A DNA stretch of 64,000 nucleotides from Ignatzschineria sp. (lineage in GTDB: Bacteria; Pseudomonadota; Gammaproteobacteria; Cardiobacteriales; Wohlfahrtiimonadaceae). The stretch spans positions 16,794 through 80,793 of the forward strand of contig JASLFU010000006.1 in the NCBI GenBank assembly GCA_030150405.1. Direction: 5' to 3'. Below, in pieces: positions 52,662-61,909 of this stretch; positions within the stretch are counted from its first letter, which is position 1; each line of letters starts with the position of its first letter. A program made the translations under genes and the position numbers. Under the pieces are notes generated by a model, which was not told where the DNA came from, did not search any database, and saw only the letters and a list, made by a program, of their open reading frames with translations.

Positions 52662-53240
52662 TTAGAAGGGAATATCATCATCAAATGTATCAAAATCAGG
52701 CATCTCATCTTCTGCAGCGGCAGGCTTATTCTGGAAGCCACCTCCCTGAGGTTGCGAAGGCGTAGATTGTGCCGCTGCTCCCCAGTTTTGACCGCCTTGA
52801 TTTTGTTGTCCACCATAAGCAGGAGCGCTCTGATCATAGGGATCGTTATTAAATCCTTGAGCATTACCGGGGGCGTTAGATTGCCAGTTTCCGCCTCCAC
52901 CACCACCGCCGCCAAGCATCTGCAACTCATTAGCGTTGATATCTGTGCTATAGCGCTCGATGCCGTTTCGATCAGTATATTTATTGGTACGTAAGGAGCC
53001 TTCGACATATACCTGGCTACCTTTGCGGAGGTATTGACCTGCGATCTCAGCTAAGCGACCAAAAAAGACAACACGATGCCACTCTGTGCGCTCCTGCTGC
53101 TGACCGGTGTTGCGATCCTTCCATGACTCCGTTGTTGCCACGGAGATATTGGTGACTTGTGAGCCGCTTGCGGTATAGCGCACATCAGGATCATTTCCTA
53201 AACGACCGACAAGGATAACTTTGTTAATTCCACGGGACAT
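52662..53240 (-). CDS. ssb: Single-stranded DNA-binding protein
   Basis: 192 aa. OB fold (about 1-110: GINKVILVGRLGNDPDVRYT, TEWHRVVFFGRLAEIAGQYL, KGSQVYVEGSLRTNKY), then a Gly/Gln/Asn/Pro-rich linker and the acidic tip DFDTFDDDIPF that binds partner proteins. Its neighbour gyrA is convergent; uvrA, the usual divergent partner, is not adjacent. Confidence 0.97.
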   Translation of the reverse strand: MSRGINKVILVGRLGNDPDVRYTASGSQVTNISVATTESWKDRNTGQQQERTEWHRVVFFGRLAEIAGQYLRKGSQVYVEGSLRTNKYTDRNGIERYSTDINANELQMLGGGGGGGGNWQSNAPGNAQGFNNDPYDQSAPAYGGQQNQGGQNWGAAAQSTPSQPQGGGFQNKPAAAEDEMPDFDTFDDDIPF

Positions 53241-53404
53241 AATTCTTACCTAACTCTTTAATTGTTGTCTATAAATTGAATGAAGAGATCCATTTGCGTG
53301 ATCTTTGCATTAAGATTTCTTCCTTACTATACGCTAAATTTTAGGCGAATTCATTTGCCAAAAATAGGGGGTGAGACTCTCTTTTAAATCTCCTAATAAT
53401 GAGT

Positions 53405-54139
53405 CTAAGATTGGGGGCGTACTTCGATATATTCTAATTGTTGCTCCTCAAGATGTCGCTTAATCTGTGCAAGCTCATTTGGCGCAAAGGGACCGATCTG
53501 CACACGATAGACGGTGCGGCCTCTCACTTCAGCGTGCACGATTTGGGGCGTATATCCAAGTGCTTCCAGTTGTTTGTGATGGATCTTGGCCTCAAATGAG
53601 GAGGAGAAGCTCCCAGTCTGTAGTCGTTTAAACACCGGTTTCTTCGGGGGCTCTGGCTCTACTTTTACCGGTTTTTTAGGCGGTTGAAGTGCCGCTACTT
53701 CGGCTTTAATTTGGGCATCAACTTCCGCATAACCTGTAGGCTCACTAATCAGCTCAAATTTAGGTTTTTCTGGAGGTTCTACAAACTGCATTCCCCCATG
53801 CTCTTCTTCACCAGAGATATGGAATGAGCGATTTTCAAGTTGAGCATAGAAGGAGTATTCCGGCTCGGGAATGACAATATCATCGGGCGAGAAGGGGCGA
53901 TTTTTTTTCGCCTCAAGGGCGGCCTCTTTCTTCGCTTTAAGCGCCGCTAAGCGCTCCTCTTTCTCGATTTTCTTCTGCTCAAAACGATTAACCATAAAGA
54001 TGGTTAGTGCAATGATGACCACTAAAGCGGTAACAATCGTAATAATTTGGCGCTTACTCATCGGGCGGCGGAGATAGCGGATAATATCCTTGAGCAATCC
54101 CCAGCGCTCTTTCCGTTGAATCTGATTGAGACGTGGCAT
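53405..54139 (-). CDS. SPOR-domain membrane protein (FtsN-like)
   Basis: 244 aa: basic cytoplasmic N-terminus, one membrane helix (about 32-51), a charged Lys/Glu coiled region, a Pro-rich linker and a C-terminal SPOR domain (about 165-240: FKRLQTGSFSSSFEAKIHHKQLEALGYTP in part; VYRVQIGPF). The SPOR domain binds denuded peptidoglycan glycans at the septum. It lies 3 bp after argS; SPOR proteins next to argS are common in gammaproteobacteria and often annotated FtsN. No clear FtsN essential FtsA-binding motif was identified, so the name is left open. Confidence 0.85.
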   Translation of the reverse strand: MPRLNQIQRKERWGLLKDIIRYLRRPMSKRQIITIVTALVVIIALTIFMVNRFEQKKIEKEERLAALKAKKEAALEAKKNRPFSPDDIVIPEPEYSFYAQLENRSFHISGEEEHGGMQFVEPPEKPKFELISEPTGYAEVDAQIKAEVAALQPPKKPVKVEPEPPKKPVFKRLQTGSFSSSFEAKIHHKQLEALGYTPQIVHAEVRGRTVYRVQIGPFAPNELAQIKRHLEEQQLEYIEVRPQS

Positions 54140-54142
54140 AAA

Positions 54143-55861
54143 TTACATTCGCTCCGGCGCTGATAAACCTAAAAGATCTAAACCATTGGCTAATACTTGT
54201 CGGGCGGCATCTAAAAGATAGAGTTTTGCCTCTTGTAGTGGGCGTTGATCTTCCTCTTCCGTTAAGATGCGAATGGCGTTGCCAGAAGCATCTTTAGCGT
54301 TGTAGTAGCTGTGCACATCTGCCGCGAGCTCCTGAAGATAGTTCGCCACTAAGTGGGGCGCATTATTATTTCCTGCACTGATAATGATCTCGCCAAAGGC
54401 GCTCATGGTACGCATGAGCTTATACTCCGCTGTAGCCGTCAGGAGGGGAAGATGTTGTTTTGCTGCTACTGGATCAAAACTTGGTGTCTGCTTGTTGCGC
54501 TCATTTAAGATAGAGCAGATTCGCGCATGGGCATATTGAATATAGTAAACAGGGTTCTCGTTCGATTTAGAGAGGGCTAAATCGATATCAAATTGTAATT
54601 GTGAGTCGGGATTTCGGGCCGCAAGGAAGTAGCGAGTCGCATCTTTCCCCACCTCATCAATAAGATCCCGCAGCGTTACATAAGAGCCCGCCCGTTTAGA
54701 GATCTTGACCTCCTGCCCATCTTTCATCACCATCACCATCTGGTGAAGCACATAGGAGGGCCAGCCTTCGGGAATGCCCACATTGAGCGCTTGTAGACCT
54801 GCACGAACACGGGAGATAGTACCGTGATGGTCTGCGCCTTGTTCATTAATAACGCGCTTAAATCCCCGCTCCCATTTTTTCTCATGATAGGCGACGTCAG
54901 GAACAAAGTAGGTGTAGCCCCCCTCTTTTTTCCGCATAACCCGATCTTTATCATCGCCATACTCGGTGGTTTTTAACCAAAGAGCGCCCCCTTCTTCGTA
55001 GGTGACCCCCTGCTCAATAAGGCGATTGACCACACTCTCTACAGAACCATCCTCATAAAGCGAGGATTCTAAGTAATAGACATCAAAATCAATATCAAAT
55101 GCTTTAAGATCTAAATCTTGTTCGCGGCGTAGATAAGCTACTGCAAACTCGCGGATATCGGCGAGGTTCTCTGCATCGCCTGAGGCTGTGATCTCCCGGT
55201 CATCCGCAGTAACGCTCTCTTTTGCTAAAAAGCTTTTAGCAATATCGATAATATACTCACCCCGGTAGCCATCTTCTGGCCACGCCTCGGAATCAGGTTC
55301 AATCCCATCAATTCTTGCCTTTACAGAGGCAGCAAGATTATCGATCTGTGCACCGGCGTCGTTATAGTAAAACTCTCGGGTGACATCAAAGCCGTTGGCT
55401 TCAAGTACACGGGCTAAGGAGTCTCCAACCGCAGCGCCCCGGCCATGGCCGACATGAAGAGGGCCCGTAGGATTGGCAGAAACAAACTCGATCTGAACCT
55501 TTTCCCCTTTTCCTGAATCGTTATGCCCATACTTTTCTCCCCGTTCAATAATGTTTTCGAGCTCAGCATGATAGAGATCGGGCTTAAAGGTAAAGTTTAA
55601 AAATCCAGGGCCGGCGATTTCGATCTTTTCGATCTCCGGCTGCTCCCCAATGGCGGCGATGATTTTTTCTGCAATCGCTCGGGGATTTGATTTAAATTGA
55701 CGGGCGGTCATCATGGCAATATTACTAGCAAAATCACCATGGCTTAGCTCCCGAGTGCGTTCAACACTCTTTTCAGCAAGGGAGAGGTCGATCTCTACAT
55801 TTTCAGCAGCAGCGACCTTTTCAAGGGCGGATTTTAAGAGGCGAATAGGAATTTGTTTCAT
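54143..55861 (-). CDS. argS: Arginyl-tRNA synthetase
   Basis: Class I synthetase, 572 aa. N-terminal tRNA D-loop-binding domain (about 1-110), HIGH-type motif ANPTGPLHVGHGRGAAVGDS, Rossmann core and KISKR (KMSKS equivalent, VKISKRAGSYVTL), then the anticodon domain ending LLGLSAPERM. No clear ribosome site before the ATG. Cotranscribed with the SPOR gene. Confidence 0.97.
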   Translation of the reverse strand: MKQIPIRLLKSALEKVAAAENVEIDLSLAEKSVERTRELSHGDFASNIAMMTARQFKSNPRAIAEKIIAAIGEQPEIEKIEIAGPGFLNFTFKPDLYHAELENIIERGEKYGHNDSGKGEKVQIEFVSANPTGPLHVGHGRGAAVGDSLARVLEANGFDVTREFYYNDAGAQIDNLAASVKARIDGIEPDSEAWPEDGYRGEYIIDIAKSFLAKESVTADDREITASGDAENLADIREFAVAYLRREQDLDLKAFDIDFDVYYLESSLYEDGSVESVVNRLIEQGVTYEEGGALWLKTTEYGDDKDRVMRKKEGGYTYFVPDVAYHEKKWERGFKRVINEQGADHHGTISRVRAGLQALNVGIPEGWPSYVLHQMVMVMKDGQEVKISKRAGSYVTLRDLIDEVGKDATRYFLAARNPDSQLQFDIDLALSKSNENPVYYIQYAHARICSILNERNKQTPSFDPVAAKQHLPLLTATAEYKLMRTMSAFGEIIISAGNNNAPHLVANYLQELAADVHSYYNAKDASGNAIRILTEEEDQRPLQEAKLYLLDAARQVLANGLDLLGLSAPERM

Positions 55862-55874
55862 AAGTTATGCGAAT

Positions 55875-56441
55875 TTATTGATTAAATTTATCGAGAAGGG
55901 ATTGCATCTTTTCATCAAGCGAGCGAGTATCTTTCACCTCTTTTTTAGCAGCAGGTTTCGCTGTTTTTGGGCGATTGTTTTTGCGCGCCTTGCGGGGACG
56001 ATCATTCTCTTTCTTCGCTTTTTGTGGGCGCTTTTTGGCTAAAATTGCTTGAATACGTTCCACATTCTCTTTTGCAAGAGTACGATGCTCTTCTTCGATG
56101 CTCTCTGCCGGCGTGCCATCTAAATTTAAACGGTTTTCTGCATGGACAATCGCTTGTTGATATCGGAGCTGTTTGGTATACCAAGAGAGCGCTGAGCGAA
56201 GGTTTACAGCACTAAAACCCCACTCGGTGACCACAGGAATAAGCTGTTTATGGATTCCAATGGCTAAAGGTACAGGGCGACCATCTTTAGGGTGAGGGAA
56301 GATCGCGGGATACTCCTCAGAGAGTTTAGCCAGGAGATTACGGGATGCTTCCACTCTTTTTTGACGAGCCTCTTGAGCAATTTTTGCTGTTTCATCTTGA
56401 GCGGGGGTTACATCTTTTTGTGTATTGTTTTCTTGTGTCAT
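55875..56441 (-). CDS. proQ: ProQ/FinO-family RNA chaperone
   Basis: Binds structured sRNAs and mRNA 3' ends. About 188 aa. FinO domain (about 20-130): NLLAKLSEEYPAIFP, KPLAIGIHK-type PVPLAIGIHKQLI, WYTKQLRYQQAIVH and LDG(T)PA. A Lys/Arg-rich disordered tail and short C-terminal segment follow. Frame is open upstream, but the ATG at 56441 gives the family-like start MTQENNTQ. 13 bp ahead of argS. Confidence 0.9.
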   Translation of the reverse strand: MTQENNTQKDVTPAQDETAKIAQEARQKRVEASRNLLAKLSEEYPAIFPHPKDGRPVPLAIGIHKQLIPVVTEWGFSAVNLRSALSWYTKQLRYQQAIVHAENRLNLDGTPAESIEEEHRTLAKENVERIQAILAKKRPQKAKKENDRPRKARKNNRPKTAKPAAKKEVKDTRSLDEKMQSLLDKFNQ

Positions 56442-56595
56442 TATAGTTAAAAACCTAGTTCCGATAAATTTCGATAGAGCGATTTTATTATATCTTAGCG
56501 AGAATTGCATTAAGGTGGTAAAATTCATTACCATTACCCTAAAAAAGGTGTGCGTTTCGGCGTTCTACCGTTAGCAATTAAGAGATTTGAATAGT

Positions 56596-57564
56596 ATGAG
56601 ATTACGAATTTTATCTTTGCTCTCTATTTTACTTCTAAGTACTCCAGCCGTGGCCAAAATTGGGACTGTTGATGGGGTGGCCTTCGTGGTAAATAATGAG
56701 GTGATAACCTTAAGTGAGTGGCAAAAAGCGATCGAACAAGCTCAGTTAGAGATGTCCTATCTCCCCCCTTCTGCAAGAATTAGCGATGCTCAGCTTAAAA
56801 AGCAGGTGTCGGATTATCTCATTGCGTTTAAGTTTCAACAGCAATTTGCACGGAAGATGGGCATAGAAGTGAGCGACTATGAGGTGACGGCGGCGATTAA
56901 TGATATTGCAGCCCGCAATGAGAGTAGTGCCCAAGAGCTTTTAGAGTTCTTGCGTTATCAGGGGATTACGTATGATGAGTATCATGAGGATATTCGAGGG
57001 CAGATGTTAGCGGCCCGCCTTCAAAATGAGGTGGCTCGAACAGTACAGATCTCTGATCAGGAGCTCGATATGTATATGCGTACAGCAGAGTTTCAGAAGA
57101 TTAAAGAGCAGATGTTAAAAGAGCAGGTGACGCAACATAAGGTGAGCCATATTCTGATCGCTGTTTCAAAAGATAAATCAGAAGAGGCGGCGCTTAATGA
57201 GGCAAAGCGTCTCTATCAACGCTTACAAGCAGGCGAGAACTTTGCAGATCTTGCACGAGCACAATCGCAAGATCCTGTATCTGCTGCGGATAATGGTCTG
57301 ATCGGCTGGGTTGGGCCGGGGCAGTTAGCTGCTGAATTTGAGCAAGTGATGAATCGTCTTGGGGAAGGGGAGCTGAGCGAGCCTGTACGTACTCCTTATG
57401 GTTATCACCTTATTCTGGTGGAAAAACGCCGTGTCGGAGTTTCTGATGAGGAGATGGTGCGTGATATTGCTCGGGAGTACCTCTTTAGAAATAAATCGGC
57501 TGAGCACTTTAATCAATGGTTAACCGATATGATGTCGGAAGTGCATATTGAGCGCCGTATTTAA
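56596..57564 (+). CDS. surA: Periplasmic chaperone/isomerase SurA, single parvulin domain
   Basis: Escorts outer-membrane proteins across the periplasm. About 322 aa, against 428 in E. coli. Signal peptide (1-20, ends TPAVA), SurA N-terminal domain (VDGVAFVVNNEVITLSEW; YLIAFKFQQQFARKMGIEVSD in part), then one parvulin domain (about 185-285: HKVSHILIAVSK, FADLARAQSQDP, GLIGWVGPGQL, YGYHLILVEKR) and a C-terminal helix. E. coli has two parvulin domains. It precedes rsmA as in the surA-pdxA-rsmA cluster but without pdxA; lptD is absent upstream. Confidence 0.92.
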   Translation: MRLRILSLLSILLLSTPAVAKIGTVDGVAFVVNNEVITLSEWQKAIEQAQLEMSYLPPSARISDAQLKKQVSDYLIAFKFQQQFARKMGIEVSDYEVTAAINDIAARNESSAQELLEFLRYQGITYDEYHEDIRGQMLAARLQNEVARTVQISDQELDMYMRTAEFQKIKEQMLKEQVTQHKVSHILIAVSKDKSEEAALNEAKRLYQRLQAGENFADLARAQSQDPVSAADNGLIGWVGPGQLAAEFEQVMNRLGEGELSEPVRTPYGYHLILVEKRRVGVSDEEMVRDIAREYLFRNKSAEHFNQWLTDMMSEVHIERRI

Positions 57565-57653
57565 GGACTAACGATTTAAATAGTTGAGGATGGGTAAGAG
57601 CCAATATTCAACTTGCAAATTGAAATTAAATATCCGATCCGTAAGAGATAAGA

Positions 57654-57697
57654 AAAAGCTTCGAGTAACGAATATCAAGGTTCTCGGAGCTTTTTTG
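57654..57697 (+). terminator. Terminator between surA and rsmA
   Basis: AAAGCTTCGAG and CTCGGAGCTTT (one mismatch) followed by T6. Confidence 0.78.
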
Positions 57698-57740
57698 TTT
57701 TATACTAGCGGGCAATAGGATTGTAAGGTAAGAGTCATTT

Positions 57741-58523
57741 ATGAGTAAACCACATCGCGCCCGTAAGCGTTTTGGGCAGAACTTCTTAGTGGATGAGAGT
57801 GTCATCTTTCAGATTGTGCATAGCATTATGCCTTCACCCCACGATAATATTATTGAGATTGGCCCGGGGCTTGGAGCAATGACAAAGCCTGTGCTCGATA
57901 TTGCTAAAGAGATGACAGCGATCGAGCTTGATCGTGATCTGATCGAATATCTACAAACGCTCCCGGGGCTTACAGTGATTAATCAAGATATCTTGAAGGT
58001 AGATCTTGCTAAGCTGAAAAAAGATGAGCGCCCTTTAAGAATTATCGGCAACTTACCCTATAACATCTCCACGCCCATTATCTTTCATCTTCTTCAAAAA
58101 GCAGAGCTTATTGAGGATATGCACTTTATGTTGCAAAGAGAGGTTATTGAGCGCATGGCGGCCTCTTCTGGGGATTCTGAGTTTGGCCGCTTATCCATTA
58201 TGGTGCAGCGTTATTGTGAGGTGATTCCTCTTTTAGAGATTCCCCCAGAAGCTTTTGATCCTGCCCCTAAGGTGATGAGCCAATTTGTCCGTTTAGTTCC
58301 CTATGAGGGGAATCCTTTTGGAATTGAGGATGATAAAATATTCTTCGAAGTTGTGAGAGATGCCTTTGCCATGAAGCGGAAGATGCTGCGGAATAATCTT
58401 AAAGCGTGGCTCACAGAAGGGGAGATTGTTGAGCTGGGTATTGACGCTAAAGCTCGGGCAGAAAACCTCACCATTGAAGATTTTGTAAAACTTGCCAATT
58501 ATCTAGCAGCGAAGAGGGAGTAG
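57741..58523 (+). CDS. rsmA: 16S rRNA dimethyladenosine transferase RsmA (KsgA)
   Basis: Dimethylates A1518 and A1519 of 16S rRNA. 260 aa: HRARKRFGQNFL, IEIGPGLGAMT (SAM loop), catalytic IIGNLPYNISTPI and FDPAPKVMSQFVRLVP. 3 bp ahead of ppx. Loss gives kasugamycin resistance; all motifs are intact here. Confidence 0.96.
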   Translation: MSKPHRARKRFGQNFLVDESVIFQIVHSIMPSPHDNIIEIGPGLGAMTKPVLDIAKEMTAIELDRDLIEYLQTLPGLTVINQDILKVDLAKLKKDERPLRIIGNLPYNISTPIIFHLLQKAELIEDMHFMLQREVIERMAASSGDSEFGRLSIMVQRYCEVIPLLEIPPEAFDPAPKVMSQFVRLVPYEGNPFGIEDDKIFFEVVRDAFAMKRKMLRNNLKAWLTEGEIVELGIDAKARAENLTIEDFVKLANYLAAKRE

Positions 58524-58526
58524 TTC

Positions 58527-60002
58527 ATGGATAATCGCCAGCTCTATGCCGTGATTGATCTCGGCTCAAACAGTTTTCATATGGCCGTTATGCAGGAAGA
58601 TAATGGTCGCATTATGGTGGTGGATCGAGTAAAAGAGATGGTGCAGCTCGGCTACGGCCTTAAATCTGGCGGTAAAGTGGATGCTGTGGTGAAAGAGCGG
58701 GCGCTCCATTGCTTGCGTAAATTTCGGGAGCGATTGGTCAATATCCCCCCTGAAAATAGTCGAGCGGTGGGTACATTAACCTTGCGGAAGATGAAAGACC
58801 CTGAGTTTATTCGGGAGGCGGAAGCCGCTTTAGGGTTACCCATCGATATTATCTCTGGGCGAGAAGAGGCAAGACTGATCTATCTAGGGGTATCGCAATA
58901 TGTGCATGAGGAGAATGAAGAGCTCTTTGTGATCGATATTGGGGGCGGCAGTACTGAGTTTATTCTCGGGGTCAATGATGAGATAAAAGCGGCCTATAGC
59001 CGGGAAGTAGGTTGCGTAAATATGACGCGAAAATTCTTCCCCGATGGAGAGTTTACCCAAAAGGGTTATAACAAGGCCATTATCTGGATTGAGTCTGAGT
59101 TGCAATCTTTGCGCTATCTGATGCCCTATCGGGATGCCTATTTTGTGGGTGCGTCGGGGACGATTAAAACCATCAACGTCTTAACGGAGTATCTCGGTAT
59201 GCAGGATGAAGAGGTAACCTTTGAGGCGATTAAGCGTCTTATCCGTAAATTTATTGCCTTAGGGAGCACAAAGCGGATCGCTAAGTTTTTTGATATTAGT
59301 GATGAGCGGGCGAATGTTGTGGGGGCAGGATTGGTGATCTTGCAGGCGATCTTTAAAGTGCTCGATATTAAGCAGATGGGAGTCACCAGCGTCTCTTTGC
59401 GAGAAGGTATGCTCTTTGATCTCTTGGGTCGTGTTCAGCAGAAAGATCGCCGAGATGAGACCATTCAGAGTGTGGTGAAGCGTTTTGGAGCCGATGAGAA
59501 TCAGGCGCGGCGCGTAGCGATTACGAGTGCGAAAATCGCTAAAATTGTGGAGCAAGAGACGGGGCAGGCGCTCTCTGAGGCAGCATTACGTTACTTAAAG
59601 TGGGCTTCTCTCTTACATGAGATAGGGCTTGCCGTTTCCCACCATAGACATTACCGCCACTCCGCATACTTAATTGAGCATGCCGATCTTGATGGATTTA
59701 GTAAACAGGATCAAAAGATCTTGGCCACCATTATTCATAATCATCAGCGCAAGATCGATCTTGAGGATTTTGAAAATCTACCTCCTTATACTTTGATGAT
59801 TACGCTTATCCTCCGTTTTGCGGTGCTCTTTAATCGGGGGCGATATCTCCAGAAAGCGCCCAACTTTAAGATCGCCATTCAAGGCACGGAGATTGATGTG
59901 AGTTTTGAGGAGGGGTGGCTGCGGGATCATCCTCTCTTTAGAGAAGATCTAAAGAGCGAAAAGAAGATTTTAAAACGGGCGGGAATTGCTTTAACTTGGT
60001 GA
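58527..60002 (+). CDS. Exopolyphosphatase / pppGpp phosphohydrolase (Ppx/GppA)
   Basis: 491 aa. Ppx/GppA N-terminal actin-like ATPase fold (YAVIDLGSNSFHMAVMQ, VIDIGGGSTEFILG, VGASGTIKTI) and C-terminal HD-type helical domain (LLHEIGLAVSHHRHYRHSAYLIEHADLDG in part). Length is Ppx-like and close to GppA as well, so I leave the symbol empty. GGGAG precedes the ATG. Confidence 0.92.
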   Translation: MDNRQLYAVIDLGSNSFHMAVMQEDNGRIMVVDRVKEMVQLGYGLKSGGKVDAVVKERALHCLRKFRERLVNIPPENSRAVGTLTLRKMKDPEFIREAEAALGLPIDIISGREEARLIYLGVSQYVHEENEELFVIDIGGGSTEFILGVNDEIKAAYSREVGCVNMTRKFFPDGEFTQKGYNKAIIWIESELQSLRYLMPYRDAYFVGASGTIKTINVLTEYLGMQDEEVTFEAIKRLIRKFIALGSTKRIAKFFDISDERANVVGAGLVILQAIFKVLDIKQMGVTSVSLREGMLFDLLGRVQQKDRRDETIQSVVKRFGADENQARRVAITSAKIAKIVEQETGQALSEAALRYLKWASLLHEIGLAVSHHRHYRHSAYLIEHADLDGFSKQDQKILATIIHNHQRKIDLEDFENLPPYTLMITLILRFAVLFNRGRYLQKAPNFKIAIQGTEIDVSFEEGWLRDHPLFREDLKSEKKILKRAGIALTW

Positions 60003-60026
60003 GTTAAGAATAGATGAGAGCAGAAG

Positions 60027-60075
60027 AAAAGGGCGTTACTCTATGATCTTTAAGATCGTTTAGTAACGCCCTTTT
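60027..60075. terminator. Bidirectional terminator after ppx
   Basis: AAAAGGGCGTTACT and AGTAACGCCCTTTT form a perfect 14-bp stem with inner secondary pairing (GATCTTTAAGATC). Works for ppx and the convergent HAD gene. Confidence 0.9.
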
Positions 60076-60101
60076 GGATTTCTTGTTGATTAATCTTGAG
60101 A

Positions 60102-61034
60102 TTAACGGGTTTTGTTGCTGATTAAAAAATCAGGCGTAATTCCGCTCTTTTGAATAAATTTTAAGGGATCATGATTGCGGAGAAAGCCCCAATCAGCCTT
60201 TAGGAGGGTTTTGCAGCCCGCCTCATTACCGCCACAGATATCGGTGTGAAGGGTATCTCCCACCATTAAAACACGGGAAGGTTCAAATTTGCCCACAACA
60301 GATTCAATCCGTTTAAAAGAGGCTTCATAGGCATTCTGGAAAGGCTTGCCACAGAAGGTGATCTCTAATTGCGGGATCGCTTTTAAGAGCTCAAAGGCAT
60401 AGTAGCCAGGCTCAACAGAGAAGCTATTTTCTAAAGGCGCACTCACATCGGGATTGCCAATAATGAGTGGCCGGGGGTGAGCTTTTAATGAGGTGAGTAA
60501 TTTCTCTTGCCAAGTCTCATCCCAGTAGGAGGTGGCCAAAAAGATAAAGCCCTCTACGGTATCGATATTCTCCTCAGAAAGGAGCACGGTATTGGCGGGC
60601 ATCTCATCAATATGGGCGTTTGGGCCAACAATAACCGCCCAAGTTCCCCCACTTTGAGTGATAGGATGATCGGGCAACATGGCTTCGACGGCATCTCGGG
60701 AGGAGATAATATGGGTTTTGGGAATCTCATATCCTAAAGTGGGGTAGATCTTTGCTCGAATATGGGTGGGATAAGAAGCCCCGTTAGTAAGTACAAACGC
60801 CTCTTTCCCCCGAGTTTGTAATGTCTTAATCACTTCCGGCATATGGGGAACACTTGAACCCCCGATATTGAGCACCCCAAAACCATCGAGTAGCAAGATA
60901 TCGAATTGATCTTCTATCTCTAAAAGGGAGCGAACCACTTGCGTCTCCTTTTTAGGCGCAGGGTGATGGGGGAAAATATGGGTGGGATGATACTGTTTTT
61001 GGTAGAGATCCCAAACTTTTTCAAAACTGAGCAT
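60102..61034 (-). CDS. HAD-superfamily hydrolase, class IIA-like
   Basis: 310 aa HAD protein of the NagD/class IIA type. Motif I LLLDGFGVLN supplies nucleophile Asp50; motif II FVLTNGAS; motif III Lys in GKPFQNAYEAS; motif IV MVGDTLHTDICGGNEAG. The general acid normally two residues after the nucleophile (D-x-D) is Phe52 here. Some class IIA families also lack it. A 45-residue N-terminal stretch precedes the core. Substrate unknown; monocistronic. Confidence 0.82.
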   Translation of the reverse strand: MLSFEKVWDLYQKQYHPTHIFPHHPAPKKETQVVRSLLEIEDQFDILLLDGFGVLNIGGSSVPHMPEVIKTLQTRGKEAFVLTNGASYPTHIRAKIYPTLGYEIPKTHIISSRDAVEAMLPDHPITQSGGTWAVIVGPNAHIDEMPANTVLLSEENIDTVEGFIFLATSYWDETWQEKLLTSLKAHPRPLIIGNPDVSAPLENSFSVEPGYYAFELLKAIPQLEITFCGKPFQNAYEASFKRIESVVGKFEPSRVLMVGDTLHTDICGGNEAGCKTLLKADWGFLRNHDPLKFIQKSGITPDFLISNKTR

Positions 61035-61114
61035 AATTCTCTCTTCTCTTATTTAGCAAACTAGGGGGATATCCCTTCGATAGGCTCGATTATAGCGCAA
61101 TCGTTTGCAGCAAT

Positions 61115-61140
61115 AAAAAAGCTATACCGAAGTATAGCTT
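61115..61140 (-). terminator. Terminator of ftnA
   Basis: AAGCTATAC-TTCG-GTATAGCTT on the minus strand with TTCG loop, then T-run. Confidence 0.92.
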
Positions 61141-61200
61141 CTCTACTTTGCGTTAGAGGGGATTTTAAAGAGCTTTCTCTTAAACCTTTAGGGCTAAGAG

Positions 61201-61704
61201 TTACTCTAAAGTCACACCTGTTGCAAGTTCTCGATCGATATAGTAATTGGCGCTAGGGTCCTCTTTTAAGATCTCAAAGCGATCAAGAATCGTTCTAAAT
61301 TGATCCTCTTCTTCCCGTTGTTCGATAATAAACCACTGAATAAATTCAAAGGTTGAGTAATCTTGCGTTGTGAGAGCTTTATGTGCAATGTGGTGAATCT
61401 TCTCGGTAACCTCTTTCTCCCCTTCATAAGCGCGTTCGAAGGTGGATTTTAAGCTCTCAAAGTCGGTTTTAATATTGCTAATATCGCCTAACTCCGGCAT
61501 ATGGCCGGTAAGTAGAATATAATCAAAAAACTTTTGCATATGTTCGCGCTCTTCTGCAGCTTGAGCATTATAGAAGCTGGCTGCTCCTGTATAGCCATTA
61601 AAGTCGGCCCATGCCGCCATCTGCTGATAAACATGCGCGGTTACAAGCTCCATATTGATCTGCTCATTGAGAAGATCCGCCATCTCTTTAGAAATCATAG
61701 CCAT
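61201..61704 (-). CDS. ftnA: Non-haem ferritin FtnA
   Basis: Stores iron as a 24-mer mineral cage with ferroxidase activity. 167 aa. Ligand positions are visible in NMELVTAHVYQQMAAW (Glu), AAEEREHMQKFFDYI (Glu, His) and IEQREEEDQFRTIL (Glu). AGGAG lies 7 nt before the ATG. No Met haem ligand typical of bacterioferritin. Own transcript with a strong terminator; no Fur box obvious upstream. The 205 bp up to the next gene hold nothing else seen. Confidence 0.95.
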   Translation of the reverse strand: MAMISKEMADLLNEQINMELVTAHVYQQMAAWADFNGYTGAASFYNAQAAEEREHMQKFFDYILLTGHMPELGDISNIKTDFESLKSTFERAYEGEKEVTEKIHHIAHKALTTQDYSTFEFIQWFIIEQREEEDQFRTILDRFEILKEDPSANYYIDRELATGVTLE

Positions 61705-61909
61705 CTGTTATCTCCTTTCCCGATTTTGGGGTTGATAGGATAGATAGAGAATGCATTTATCTCATTCTCTCTATTTTTAAGTATAGAGTAAGTATAGCGC
61801 ACCCCCTGTTTATATCACTTTGAATTATTGTGTAAAGAGGCGATAAAAAACTTCCCACAGGGCAAGAAAGGGGAGTAGAATAGCTCATCTTTTTAACTTT
61901 GAGGTTTGC

